A stretch of DNA of 64,000 bases from Tianweitania sediminis (GTDB lineage: Bacteria; Pseudomonadota; Alphaproteobacteria; Rhizobiales; Rhizobiaceae), in contig NZ_JAGIYY010000002.1 in assembly GCF_017813335.1 (NCBI RefSeq), positions 310,001 to 374,000 of the forward strand, written 5' to 3'. Of this stretch, positions 27,342 to 35,778 are shown in pieces. The notes beneath the pieces were generated by a model. That model was not told the DNA's origin and searched no databases. It saw only the letters and a program-made list of their open reading frames with translations. The position numbers were made by a program, and so were the translations under genes. Position 1 is the stretch's first letter. Each line of letters starts with the position of its first letter.

Positions 27342-28196
27342 ATGACGCGCATTCTGGCACTGATCGACGGTTCATCTTACGCCGGCAGCGTTTGCGATCA
27401 CGTCGTCTGGATCGCCGGCCGCACCGCGGTTTCGATCGACCTTCTGCACGTGATTGGTCGCCGGGATCTTTCCAGCGAGCCCGTTGACCTCAGCGGCAAC
27501 ATCGGTCTCGGCGCCCGCACGGCGCTGCTTCAGGAACTGGCGGACCTGGATGCTCAAAAGGCCAAGGTGGCGCAAAAGCGCGGCCGGTTGCTGCTCGATG
27601 ATGCGAAAACGCGGCTAGAAGCTGCCGGCGTTCAGCAGGTCGAAACACGGCTGCGCAACGGGGATCTCCTTGAAACGGTTCAGGATCTCCAGCCGCAAGC
27701 GGACATGATCGTAATCGGCAAACGCGGCGAAGGCAGCGATTTTGCGCGGGAGCATCTTGGGTCCAACTTGGAACGCGTGGTTCGCTCAACGCAGATGCCT
27801 GTCGTGATCGTGTCACGCGCTTTCAAGCCGATCCAGCGCGTGATGATCGCCTTCGATGGCGAGCCGACTGCGTTTGCTGCTGTGGAACGGGTGTCCCGCA
27901 GCGAGATCCTGCGCGGAGTCGAGCTGAAGCTGCTGATGGTGGGCGAAAGCACTGACGCCAACCAGAACAAGCTGACAGCAGCCGCCTCAACCCTGAAGGC
28001 TGCGGGCATTGAGTCTGCTGTCGCGCTTCTGCCCGGGGAGGCCGAAACGGTGATCCCGCAAGTCTTGGAAAGGGAAGGGCACGACCTTCTGGTGATGGGC
28101 GCTTACCGCCATTCCCGGCTTCGCAGCCTTTTTCTCGGTTCCACCACGCGGGAAGTTATCCAAACCTGCCGCGTTCCGGTTGTTGTGTTCCGATAG
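27342..28196 (+). CDS. Universal stress protein with two Usp domains
   Basis: This 284-residue protein consists of two UspA-like domains. The first (1-150) ends with MIVIGKRGEGSDFAREHLGSN and VVRSTQMPVVIVS; the second (155-284) ends with LLVMGAYRHSRLRSLFLGSTTREVI and CRVPVVVFR. The G-x-Y/R-G(H)-x9-G-(S/T) pattern indicates an ATP-binding type in the second domain. It is co-transcribed with the SulP gene and may modulate it, as Usp proteins paired with transporters are thought to do. An AGGGGGA ribosome binding site precedes the ATG. Confidence 0.92.
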   Translation: MTRILALIDGSSYAGSVCDHVVWIAGRTAVSIDLLHVIGRRDLSSEPVDLSGNIGLGARTALLQELADLDAQKAKVAQKRGRLLLDDAKTRLEAAGVQQVETRLRNGDLLETVQDLQPQADMIVIGKRGEGSDFAREHLGSNLERVVRSTQMPVVIVSRAFKPIQRVMIAFDGEPTAFAAVERVSRSEILRGVELKLLMVGESTDANQNKLTAAASTLKAAGIESAVALLPGEAETVIPQVLEREGHDLLVMGAYRHSRLRSLFLGSTTREVIQTCRVPVVVFR

Positions 28197-28239
28197 CCAC
28201 GCACCGGGCTACGGCCCTATGAGATATCGGGCGCGGGCG

Positions 28240-29661
28240 TCAGGCTGATCCGAAGCGAACCGTGCCAAGCCTGGCAGGTGAGGTCAGTTGCTTTAAACCG
28301 TCCGCAAGCGCGCGGCGATGATCGCTCGTGTATCGATCATAGAACGCTTGGTTCTTGCGGCCGATACCGTGTTCGGCCGAGAAGCTGCCCCCGAAGCTTT
28401 CCACGGCTGTGCCGTAGACATAGGCCCGCAGCGCCTGTTCGGCCGCCGCGTCGAAGGTCGTTTCGGCCGGCAGCACCAGGTTGAAGTGGACCCCTCCGTC
28501 GCAGATATGGCCGAAGTCGCAGATCCTGATGCCCGGGTAGCGCTCCGGCAGCGTTTCCTTCATGTGGTCGCAAAAGCGGATCACGTCGCCACGCCGAAAT
28601 GAAAGGTCGAATCCGACCAGCCGCCCGCTCGCCTTGACGCCTTCCGAGAGGGCATGGCGAAGCGCCCAAAGCTCTTGCGGCGGGCCGACAAACGCATCGG
28701 CTAAAGGCGCATCGTCGCTTCCCCAGATTTCGGCAAGCACGGTCTCCAAAACGAGATCGAGCGACTGTTCGCCTTCCCGGATCGGCCAATCACGGCTTAC
28801 TTCCGCAAGAATGGCGTAAGGCGCGGTTTCGCCGTTGCTGAACGGGTTGCGTAGAGACGGAACATGGACCAGGGCAGCGTCGATCGCATTCCCCGACATG
28901 CCCTCGAAAGCTGAAAGATAGGAGCCGAGTTGCCGTTCCATGGCAGCCAGCAAGCGCATCACGGCCGCGCCATCCCGCGGCACCAGAAGCGCCGTGGCCA
29001 CCTGCAACGGAAGCGGTTCGAGGTTGAGTTCGCATTCCGTGATGATGCCGAATGCACCCACCGTGCCGATGAAGATGTGCTTCCAGTCGACGCCGGTGTT
29101 GTTTTTGCGCAAACCCGACATCAGGTCGAGCACGGTGCCGTTTTCGTCCGCCAGAACCGCCGTGATGCCAAGCACGTTTTGCCGCACATCGCCATACCGG
29201 AGAAAGCGTGACCCGCCGGTGTTGGTCGACAGCATGCCCCCAAGTCGCGGATCGGCGCCCAGGTCGATCGGAAACTGTAGCCCGTGCTTGGCAAGCCTCC
29301 CGTTGACGTCGGAAAGCAGGAAACCCGCATCAACGCGCAAGGAACGGTTTTCGCGGTCAAGTTCGAAGCGCTGCGTCAGCCGATCGAGGCTGAGGACCAC
29401 CTGTTCTCCCGTGTCGTCGGGCGTGGAACCGGACACCACGCCCGTGTTGCCGCCTTGTGCAACAATGGCGATGTCGTGCTTGACGCAGTAGCTGACTGCC
29501 GCGGACACGGTTTGGGTGTCGCGCGGGCGAAGGATCAGCGCGGCGCGGCCACGGTCGAAACGCGCTCCGCTTTCGTAGGACACGCGATCGCCGTCCTCCC
29601 ACAGCACGTTGTCGGGGCCGAGGAGGGCAACAAGGGCGCGCCTGTGGTCGTCAGCAATCAT
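28240..29661 (-). CDS. FAD-linked oxidase, probable D-2-hydroxyglutarate dehydrogenase
   Basis: This 473-residue flavoenzyme has the FAD_binding_4 (VAO/PCMH) domain with VAQGGNTGVVSGSTPD and IDLGADPRLGGMLSTNTGG, and the FAD-oxidase C-terminal domain with FGHICDGGVHFNLVLP and SAEHGIGRKNQAFY. The family covers D-lactate, glycolate and D-2-hydroxyglutarate dehydrogenases. The gene directly follows an HglS-type 2-oxoadipate dioxygenase/decarboxylase, which makes D-2-hydroxyglutarate, so oxidation of that acid to 2-oxoglutarate is the best guess. The gap between the two genes is nine bases. Confidence 0.82.
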   Translation of the reverse strand: MIADDHRRALVALLGPDNVLWEDGDRVSYESGARFDRGRAALILRPRDTQTVSAAVSYCVKHDIAIVAQGGNTGVVSGSTPDDTGEQVVLSLDRLTQRFELDRENRSLRVDAGFLLSDVNGRLAKHGLQFPIDLGADPRLGGMLSTNTGGSRFLRYGDVRQNVLGITAVLADENGTVLDLMSGLRKNNTGVDWKHIFIGTVGAFGIITECELNLEPLPLQVATALLVPRDGAAVMRLLAAMERQLGSYLSAFEGMSGNAIDAALVHVPSLRNPFSNGETAPYAILAEVSRDWPIREGEQSLDLVLETVLAEIWGSDDAPLADAFVGPPQELWALRHALSEGVKASGRLVGFDLSFRRGDVIRFCDHMKETLPERYPGIRICDFGHICDGGVHFNLVLPAETTFDAAAEQALRAYVYGTAVESFGGSFSAEHGIGRKNQAFYDRYTSDHRRALADGLKQLTSPARLGTVRFGSA

Positions 29662-29670
29662 GTCTGCGGC

Positions 29671-31065
29671 TTATTCCGCCGCTTCCTGTCGGCCAAGCGC
29701 TGCGCGGCAGGCGTCAATCGATGCCTGCTCGATCGCCGCATAATGCGCGAACTCATCCAGCACGGAGACTCCAAGATCGGCTTCGAAACGCTTCTGGTTG
29801 GGGCTCGCTTCGAAGGCCTGCGCGGCATGGTCGCCGAGATTGGACTGGAAGATGCCCGCGGCACTCACCGGCAGGAAATCCTCGTAGGTCACTGGATCGA
29901 AGCGCACCAAACCGTTCGCCAACAGGGTTTCGATGTCTGTTTGACCTTGCGGACCCGCCGCCTTGCCCTTGGCATTCAGCGAATAGGTAAAATAGCCCAG
30001 CCCCTGGGCACGGATGCCGGCCCAATCATCGGGAAACTGCCTGAAGGTGTCGCGGAGCGCCTGGACATAAGCGGCGGCGTTGGAGCCATCAGCGGCCGGG
30101 CGCACCTTGGCGCGGGTTTCATCCAGAAGCCGGTCGTAAAGTGCGCGTCCTTTGGGTGTCAGCGCGATGCCGCGCTGCTCGATTTCGCCAAACCGTGCCG
30201 TGTGCGAGCCCGAATGCCAGGCGCCATCGTGACCCTGAAAAGAAACAGGTTCTTCCAGCGCCTTGAAGGATGTTTGACGAAGCAGGATTGGGCATGCGCG
30301 CGTCGGCGGACCTTCCACGATGGCCTTTGGCGAGATGCCGCGCGCCGGCATCTGGTCCTGCACGGCATCGATGTCGAGGGTTCGCGGCGTCAGGTGGTTG
30401 ATGTGCGGCCCCTTGAACGAAACGACATCGGCGATCAGCCGGTGGGAGTCGTGCAGGCGCTTGTAAAGATCGGCCGAGACGATGGCCTTGTCATGCCAGC
30501 GGAAGGTTTCCAGCACTTCCTGAACGAAGCGGTCGGCATCGGCCTTGTCGAGGCCGCCATTGTGTTCCGCCTTCTCCACAAGCTGCAGGGCCCGTTCCGT
30601 GAAGATCTGTCGACCGTTCAGCACCGCCTGCGCTTCGGCGCGCAACGCTTCATCGGCGATGAGGTCGAGGCGCAGCAGGGACGTGAAAACGCGGAACGGG
30701 TTCACCGACAACGCGTCTTCGCCTACCGGCCGGAACGCCGTGGAATGAACCGGCACCCCGGCTTCCGACAGATCGTAGTAGCCGACGGGGAACATGCCCA
30801 TCACCGCAAACACGCGCCGCATGGTCGCGAGTTCCTGCGGTGTGCCGAGCCGAATGGCGCCATGGCGCTCGTCGGAAATGCGGTCGAGCGCGTTGCTCGC
30901 TTGCAGGCTTTCGCGCAGGGAAGCGTTTTCGGTCAGGACGCGGTCGTTCACATCGGCGACGAGGTCCATCAGCGTGCCGTAAGCCGGCACTTCCGCGCGA
31001 TACATGGAAGACATGGCAGCCGAGAAGGCGGCGCGAATGTCACTGGCGGGCACGTGGTTTCCCAT
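29671..31065 (-). CDS. hglS: 2-oxoadipate dioxygenase/decarboxylase (HglS/YdcJ, DUF1338)
   Basis: HglS is a non-haem Fe(II) enzyme that converts 2-oxoadipate to D-2-hydroxyglutarate with loss of CO2. The 464-residue protein is of normal length for the DUF1338 family. It has the expected histidine segments VPVHSTAF near residue 105 and GPHINHLTPR near residue 220, and a conserved acidic motif FGEIEQRGIALTPKG near residue 290, the region that supplies the metal ligands in the Pseudomonas enzyme. It lies between a DAO-type FAD oxidoreductase and a probable D-2-hydroxyglutarate dehydrogenase, which completes a lysine-breakdown set. Confidence 0.9.
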   Translation of the reverse strand: MGNHVPASDIRAAFSAAMSSMYRAEVPAYGTLMDLVADVNDRVLTENASLRESLQASNALDRISDERHGAIRLGTPQELATMRRVFAVMGMFPVGYYDLSEAGVPVHSTAFRPVGEDALSVNPFRVFTSLLRLDLIADEALRAEAQAVLNGRQIFTERALQLVEKAEHNGGLDKADADRFVQEVLETFRWHDKAIVSADLYKRLHDSHRLIADVVSFKGPHINHLTPRTLDIDAVQDQMPARGISPKAIVEGPPTRACPILLRQTSFKALEEPVSFQGHDGAWHSGSHTARFGEIEQRGIALTPKGRALYDRLLDETRAKVRPAADGSNAAAYVQALRDTFRQFPDDWAGIRAQGLGYFTYSLNAKGKAAGPQGQTDIETLLANGLVRFDPVTYEDFLPVSAAGIFQSNLGDHAAQAFEASPNQKRFEADLGVSVLDEFAHYAAIEQASIDACRAALGRQEAAE

Positions 31066-31198
31066 GGGATCCTCTCATGCGGATGAACTGTTATTGGCCG
31101 CGAGCGCAGTCACAAGAAATCGGTGCGAAGGCGCGTGCAGTCGTGTCAGGGAACCTTGCTAGTCGCTTCGCGCCTGACTCTCAAGGCGTCCTTCGACG

Positions 31199-32479
31199 TC
31201 AAACCCGCGACGACAAGTGGGCGATCTGGGCTCCGAGCTCGTAATATGCCTCGCGCGCGCCACGGAAACGCTGCGGCTCAGGCTGGGTGAGCGGGAGGGG
31301 TAGGTCGTCTTCGCCGATCTGCCCCGACACCAGTTGCGCGAGAACCTGTCCAAATACGGTTCCCGGCCCGATCCCGCGTCCATTGTAGCCGCTGAACGAC
31401 ACGACGCGGTTCGCCAGGCGGTGGAAGCGCGGCAGCGAATCCGCAGTCATGCCGATCTTTCCGTACCATTCGGCTTCAAAGGCAATGTCACCGAGTTGCG
31501 GAAACAGGCGCTGGAGCGAGCGCCGCGCCCACCGGCGGTGGATCGCCGTCCCCGAGCCGCGCAGCGCGCCGACGCTGCCGATCACCAGACGGCCCGCCTG
31601 GTCGAAGCGAAACGACGAAAGCACTTCCTTTGTGTCCCAGCACCCTTGGCGTTCCGGCAGGATTGAGGAGCGGACATTCGCGGAAAGGGGCACTGTAGCG
31701 ATGTTAAAGTAAGGGAGATGGACAACTTCCTCGCGGATCTCCGGCCAGGGCCTGGCGGTATATGCATTGGTTGCAACGATCACCCATTGCGCCGTGACCG
31801 CGCCCGATGGCGTTTCGACGCGCCACCCCGCGCCGTCTTCCACCGCACCCGTCACCGGCGACCGCGTGTGGATGGTTGCGCCAGCGCGAAGGGCTGCGTC
31901 GGCGAGGCCGCGAACATAGGCAAGCGGCTGGATCGTGCCCGCCCGCCGGTCAAGCAGTGCCGACGCGTAATGGCTGGTGCCGACCTTGCGCGCGGTTTCG
32001 GCGCGCTCGAGGAGCTCAACCGGAGCATCCCGGGCCTGCCATTGTCGCGCCCGCTCAGTCAATTCGGCGGTGCCCTTCTTGCCGACGCCGAGATGCAGGG
32101 TGCCGGTGCGTGTCGCCTCGCAGGCGATGCCATGCTGTTCCACCAAGTCGAACACCACGCTGGGCGCGTTCCCGAGGAGGGTGAGCAGTCGCTCGCCGTG
32201 AACGGGCCCGAGCGCCTCCGGAAGATCGTCGGGCATGGTCCACAGGCCCGCATTCACCAGGCCGACATTGCGACCCGAGCCGCCGAAACCGATCTCCGCA
32301 GCTTCCAGAACCACCACGCGTACACCATTGGTTGCGAGGTGAAGTGCAGCCGACAAGCCTGTGAAACCGGCGCCAACAACCACCACATCGCTTTGGATGG
32401 TGTCGTTCAGCGCTGCCGTGACCGGAGCCGGCGGCGCGGTTCGTTCCCAAAGTCCGTGCGAGCGGGGATCGTCAAGCAT
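31199..32479 (-). CDS. DAO-type FAD-dependent oxidoreductase, probable L-pipecolate oxidase
   Basis: This 426-residue flavoprotein has the N-terminal VVVVGAGFTGLSAALHLA dinucleotide motif, AAEIGFGGSGRNVGLVNAG with the FAD-contact region, and the C-terminal FSGYNGRGIGPGTVFGQVLAQ typical of glycine-oxidase/DadA-like enzymes. The length matches Pseudomonas AmaA, the L-pipecolate oxidase of D-lysine breakdown, and the next genes are HglS and a likely D-2-hydroxyglutarate dehydrogenase. Pipecolate or another secondary amino acid is thus the likely substrate. The ATG at 32479 (AGGA eight bases upstream) was preferred to an ATG pair at 32519-32524. Confidence 0.8.
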   Translation of the reverse strand: MLDDPRSHGLWERTAPPAPVTAALNDTIQSDVVVVGAGFTGLSAALHLATNGVRVVVLEAAEIGFGGSGRNVGLVNAGLWTMPDDLPEALGPVHGERLLTLLGNAPSVVFDLVEQHGIACEATRTGTLHLGVGKKGTAELTERARQWQARDAPVELLERAETARKVGTSHYASALLDRRAGTIQPLAYVRGLADAALRAGATIHTRSPVTGAVEDGAGWRVETPSGAVTAQWVIVATNAYTARPWPEIREEVVHLPYFNIATVPLSANVRSSILPERQGCWDTKEVLSSFRFDQAGRLVIGSVGALRGSGTAIHRRWARRSLQRLFPQLGDIAFEAEWYGKIGMTADSLPRFHRLANRVVSFSGYNGRGIGPGTVFGQVLAQLVSGQIGEDDLPLPLTQPEPQRFRGAREAYYELGAQIAHLSSRV

Positions 32480-32580
32480 GGAGGAGGTCCTGAAGCGAAG
32501 GGGAGTGGCACGAAATGCCATCATCTTCCCTACCGCGAGGCGCCTGTAAACCGCCGTTTTCGTCAGATCCCGGCGACCTG

Positions 32581-32835
32581 TTAGTCCAGGAAGCCGGTGC
32601 TCATCACCATGGTCGCTTCGAAGATGTAGCGTCCGCTTTCGTCGCGTACGCGCACAACGAAGGTGCGGTGATTGCCATCCGGCAACACGTCGGAAGCAAG
32701 CGCGGGAAGCAGGGTCGTCGACTGGACGCGAACCTCATCACGGGACGCGAGCACTGTCCCTATCTCATCATGGTCGAAGCGGCTGCCGTCGAAGACATCG
32801 AAAAAGAACCGGGTGCCGGTGTTTGCCTGCGTCAT
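32581..32835 (-). CDS. Small DUF6894-type protein
   Basis: This 84-residue protein starts TGTRFFFDVFDGSRFDHDEIG and later has VVRVRDESGRYIFEATM, the pattern of the small DUF6894 proteins that are abundant in Rhizobiales and of unknown function. It is acidic, has no signal or membrane segment, and starts within the stop of the Crp/Fnr gene (ATGA overlap), so it is co-translated with the regulator. A role as a small partner or target of that regulator is only a guess. Confidence 0.75.
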   Translation of the reverse strand: MTQANTGTRFFFDVFDGSRFDHDEIGTVLASRDEVRVQSTTLLPALASDVLPDGNHRTFVVRVRDESGRYIFEATMVMSTGFLD

Positions 32836-33566
32836 CTTGGTTCAACCCACTGGTTCAGATAAGCGGGATCAAAGCCGGCGCGATCTGCCAGTCGATCGAA
32901 GTCCCGGATCGTCACGCGGCCGGCCTCCCAATCGATCAAGCCGAGTTTGCGAAGGTCTTGGATCGTGCGGTTCACGTGGACGGTGGACATCCCGAGAATG
33001 TCACCCAGCTCAACCTGTGTTGCGCCGAAAAGAATGCTGTTTCCGTCGTTCAAGCCGCGTCCCTTCAAGCGGGTGAACAACTCGCAGATGAAGTGCGCGA
33101 GATGATCTATGGCGGGGCGTCGCCCAAGACAGGTGATCCAGGCCCGGTCGATCGCAGCATCGACGAGGGTGGTCACCCAAAGAAGCCGCGACAGGTGGTT
33201 GTGGCGGTCGATCAGTTCGCGGAGCGCGCCGTGCGGAATGAAGGCGACCTCGCAGTCGCTGAAGGCAATCACATTGTGATCCATCCGCTTCAGAAGGAGG
33301 CTGTGAAGATCGACAAAATCCCCGGGAGCATGAAGGTTGGTGATCTGCCGCTTCCCATCCTCCAGGTTCTGCGTCCGGGCGGCGAAGCCTGCGACCAGCA
33401 AACAGCTGTGGGTCGGGCGATCGCCCTCGCGGATGATCTCTTCATTCTTCTGCAGGAGGCGCGTGCGGAGCGGCAGTGCCCTTAATGCGTCTCTTTCCTC
33501 GTCGGACAGCACATCATACTGTTCCAAAGCCCTGATAAGGGGGTTGACCTCTTCCGCCAATCGCAA
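32832..33566 (-). CDS. Crp/Fnr-family transcriptional regulator
   Basis: This 244-residue regulator has an N-terminal cyclic-nucleotide-binding-type beta roll (about 25-140: LLQKNEEIIREGDRPTHSCLLVAG, APGDFVDLHSLLL) and a C-terminal winged helix with TQVELGDILGMSTVHVNRTIQDLRKLG. No cysteine cluster for an FNR-type iron-sulfur centre is visible at the N-terminus, so it is not an oxygen-sensing FNR. It is common in rhizobial genomes in many copies. Its stop overlaps the start of a DUF6894 gene. Targets are unknown. Confidence 0.9.
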   Translation of the reverse strand: MRLAEEVNPLIRALEQYDVLSDEERDALRALPLRTRLLQKNEEIIREGDRPTHSCLLVAGFAARTQNLEDGKRQITNLHAPGDFVDLHSLLLKRMDHNVIAFSDCEVAFIPHGALRELIDRHNHLSRLLWVTTLVDAAIDRAWITCLGRRPAIDHLAHFICELFTRLKGRGLNDGNSILFGATQVELGDILGMSTVHVNRTIQDLRKLGLIDWEAGRVTIRDFDRLADRAGFDPAYLNQWVEPR

Positions 33567-33669
33567 GCTCCCGTAGTGGATCGAGCCTGCAAACTCTGAT
33601 CGGCGGGGAAAGTTTCACCGAAGGTCGCGGTCAAGGTATACCAGATGCATGACTTGCCGTCGGGACGGT

Positions 33670-33701
33670 GAGCGCGACACGTTCAAGGCTGTGTCGCGCT
33701 C
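33670..33701 (-). terminator. Stem-loop after htpG
   Basis: An 11-base perfect stem (GAGCGCGACAC with GTGTCGCGCTC) around a 10-base loop lies eight bases past the htpG stop. No T-run follows on the minus strand, so it may be a weak terminator or an mRNA-stabilising 3' hairpin. Confidence 0.5.
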
Positions 33702-33708
33702 ATGCGCC

Positions 33709-35601
33709 TCAGGCTGCAGGAAGGCCTCGCGCGATCACGCGGGCGAGGCGGGACGAGAAGGCCCGAGGATCTGCCGGCTTGTCGCCATCCAGCACGCGCG
33801 CTTCATCATAAAGGAGATGCGCGATGTCGGCCTTGAGTTCCTCGTCTGCGCCGCCGAGCCGCGCGAGTTCGGCGATACGCGCATGCCCTGTATTGATCTC
33901 GAGGATCGGCTTGGACGCTGTGTCGAGACGCCCGGCCGCACTCAGAAGCCGCTCGAACTGCCGGTCCGGTCCGTTTTCCGGTGCAACCAGGCAAACCGCG
34001 CTTTCGGTCAGGCGGTCGGATGCTCGCACATCCGCAACCGCGTCGCCGAGCGTGTTCTTGATGAACGCGAGGAAGGCCTCGACTTCCGGTGTTGTTTCGG
34101 CAGACGCGTCCGCTGCCTTGTTGTCCCGTGCGATGTCGGCGAGATCCGCACCGCTTTGCGTCACCGACTTGAAGGGCTTCCCCTCAAATTCGGGAGCATT
34201 GAGCACCCAGAAACTGTCGATCGGTTCGGTCAGCAGCAAGACTTCCACGTCGCGGGCGCTAAAGCCTTCCAACTGCGGGGATGCTTCCAAACGGCTGCGG
34301 CTGTCGCCTGTCATGAAGAAAATGGCTTTCTGCCCTTCCTTCATGTCCGCGATGTAGTCGGCCAAGCTGCGCAGATCCTCGCCCGAGCGCGTCGTACGGA
34401 ACCGCGCCAGCTTCAATAGCTGCTCGCGACGCTCGAAGTCTTCGTAGATCCCTTCCTTCAAAACCGTGCCGAAGTTGCCCCAGACCTTTGCATAAGCGGC
34501 CGGATCGTTCTCGGCGAGTTTGCCGAGATCGCCAAGCACACGGTTGGTCACGCCCTTTCGGATCGCGCCAAGCAAGGGGCTTTCCTGGATCATTTCGCGC
34601 GACAGGTTGAGCGGCAGATCGGCCGAATCCACAATGCCGCGCACAAAGCGAAGATAGCGCGGCAGGAGCTCCGCCTCGTCCGTGATGAACACGCGGCGGA
34701 CGTAAAGCTTCATGCGCCCATGCCGGTCCTGGTCGAACAGGTCGAAGGGCGGCGACCCAGGCACAAAGGCGAGGGTGGAATACTCGTGACGACCTTCCGC
34801 GCGGTAATGGACCGTCAGCGCCGGCTCGTCGTACTGCCCCGAAACGCCGCGGTAGAAGTCGGCATACTCTTCGGGTTTCACGTCGCTCTTCGACTTGGTC
34901 CAGAGCGCCGTTCCGTCTGCGATTTCCTTTGCCTCCTCGCCCGGCTTTTCGACAAGCGAGATTGGCACCGGCACGTGCCCGGACTGTTCCTTCACCAGCC
35001 GTTCCAGGGTCCAGCGCTCGGCATAGCTCGTTGCGTCGTCCATGAGGTGAAGCACGACGCGGGTCCCTCGTTCCGGCGCGTCGCCCGGTTGCGCTTCGCC
35101 AATCTCGTAGGAGCCTTTCCCGTCGGATGCCCAGTGCCAGGCCTCGTTCCCGCCAGCCTTGCGCGTGAAGACCTCCACTCGGTCGGCAACCATGAAGGCC
35201 GAATAGAAACCCACGCCGAACTGTCCGACGAGCTGCGCCGACTCACCGGCCTTTGCGGCTTCCACGCGCTCCATGAAGGCGCGTGTTCCCGACCGGGCGA
35301 TCGTACCAAGCGCTTCCGTCATGTCTTCGCGCGTCATGCCGATGCCGTTGTCCTCCACCACGAGGCGCTTGGCGTCCTTGTCAGCATGGAGGGTGATGCG
35401 GGGCTGGAAGGCCTCGCCCGCAAGCTCCGGCTGCGCAAGGGCCTCGTAGCGGAGCTTTTCGCAGGCATCGGCGGCGTTCGAGATCAACTCGCGCAGAAAC
35501 ACGTCGCGGTCGGAGTATACCGAATGCACCATCATGTGCAGAAGGCGCGCGACATCCGCTTCGAAGCTCTTGGTTTCAGGAGTCTTGATCTGGGTATCCA
35601 T
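33709..35601 (-). CDS. htpG: Molecular chaperone HtpG (Hsp90)
   Basis: HtpG is the cytosolic bacterial Hsp90, an ATP-driven dimeric chaperone. The 630-residue protein has the GHKL nucleotide-binding motifs: LRELISNAADACEKLR, DNGIGMTREDM and GQFGVGFYSAFMVAD. It is followed by the middle-domain GVVDSADLPLNLSRE-like segment (here GIVDSADLPLNLSREMIQ) and a C-terminal dimerisation region. Length agrees with the family. The frame is open up to 35832 but the ATG at 35601 gives the normal MDTQIKTPETKSFEADV start. It stands alone and is divergent from ppx. Confidence 0.97.
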   Translation of the reverse strand: MDTQIKTPETKSFEADVARLLHMMVHSVYSDRDVFLRELISNAADACEKLRYEALAQPELAGEAFQPRITLHADKDAKRLVVEDNGIGMTREDMTEALGTIARSGTRAFMERVEAAKAGESAQLVGQFGVGFYSAFMVADRVEVFTRKAGGNEAWHWASDGKGSYEIGEAQPGDAPERGTRVVLHLMDDATSYAERWTLERLVKEQSGHVPVPISLVEKPGEEAKEIADGTALWTKSKSDVKPEEYADFYRGVSGQYDEPALTVHYRAEGRHEYSTLAFVPGSPPFDLFDQDRHGRMKLYVRRVFITDEAELLPRYLRFVRGIVDSADLPLNLSREMIQESPLLGAIRKGVTNRVLGDLGKLAENDPAAYAKVWGNFGTVLKEGIYEDFERREQLLKLARFRTTRSGEDLRSLADYIADMKEGQKAIFFMTGDSRSRLEASPQLEGFSARDVEVLLLTEPIDSFWVLNAPEFEGKPFKSVTQSGADLADIARDNKAADASAETTPEVEAFLAFIKNTLGDAVADVRASDRLTESAVCLVAPENGPDRQFERLLSAAGRLDTASKPILEINTGHARIAELARLGGADEELKADIAHLLYDEARVLDGDKPADPRAFSSRLARVIARGLPAA

Positions 35602-35778
35602 GGCATTCTTGCTGATGTTGGGGATGGCGCACGAGATGGACGCGGAGCGGTCGCTTTTCAAGTGAGAACCCGGCGCGCAACACACTTGGTGATCGGCCTT
35701 TTGGCTGCTACGGTGCGGACAACTTGAAAACAAATGCGCCTGTAGCCGCCCTTGGCGCTCGGCGCGGAAGGATTGGAC

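Noticed and set aside
29284-31086. 600-residue plus-strand open frame antisense to hglS and the FAD oxidase
   Set aside because: No motif, and it crosses the boundary of two supported genes.
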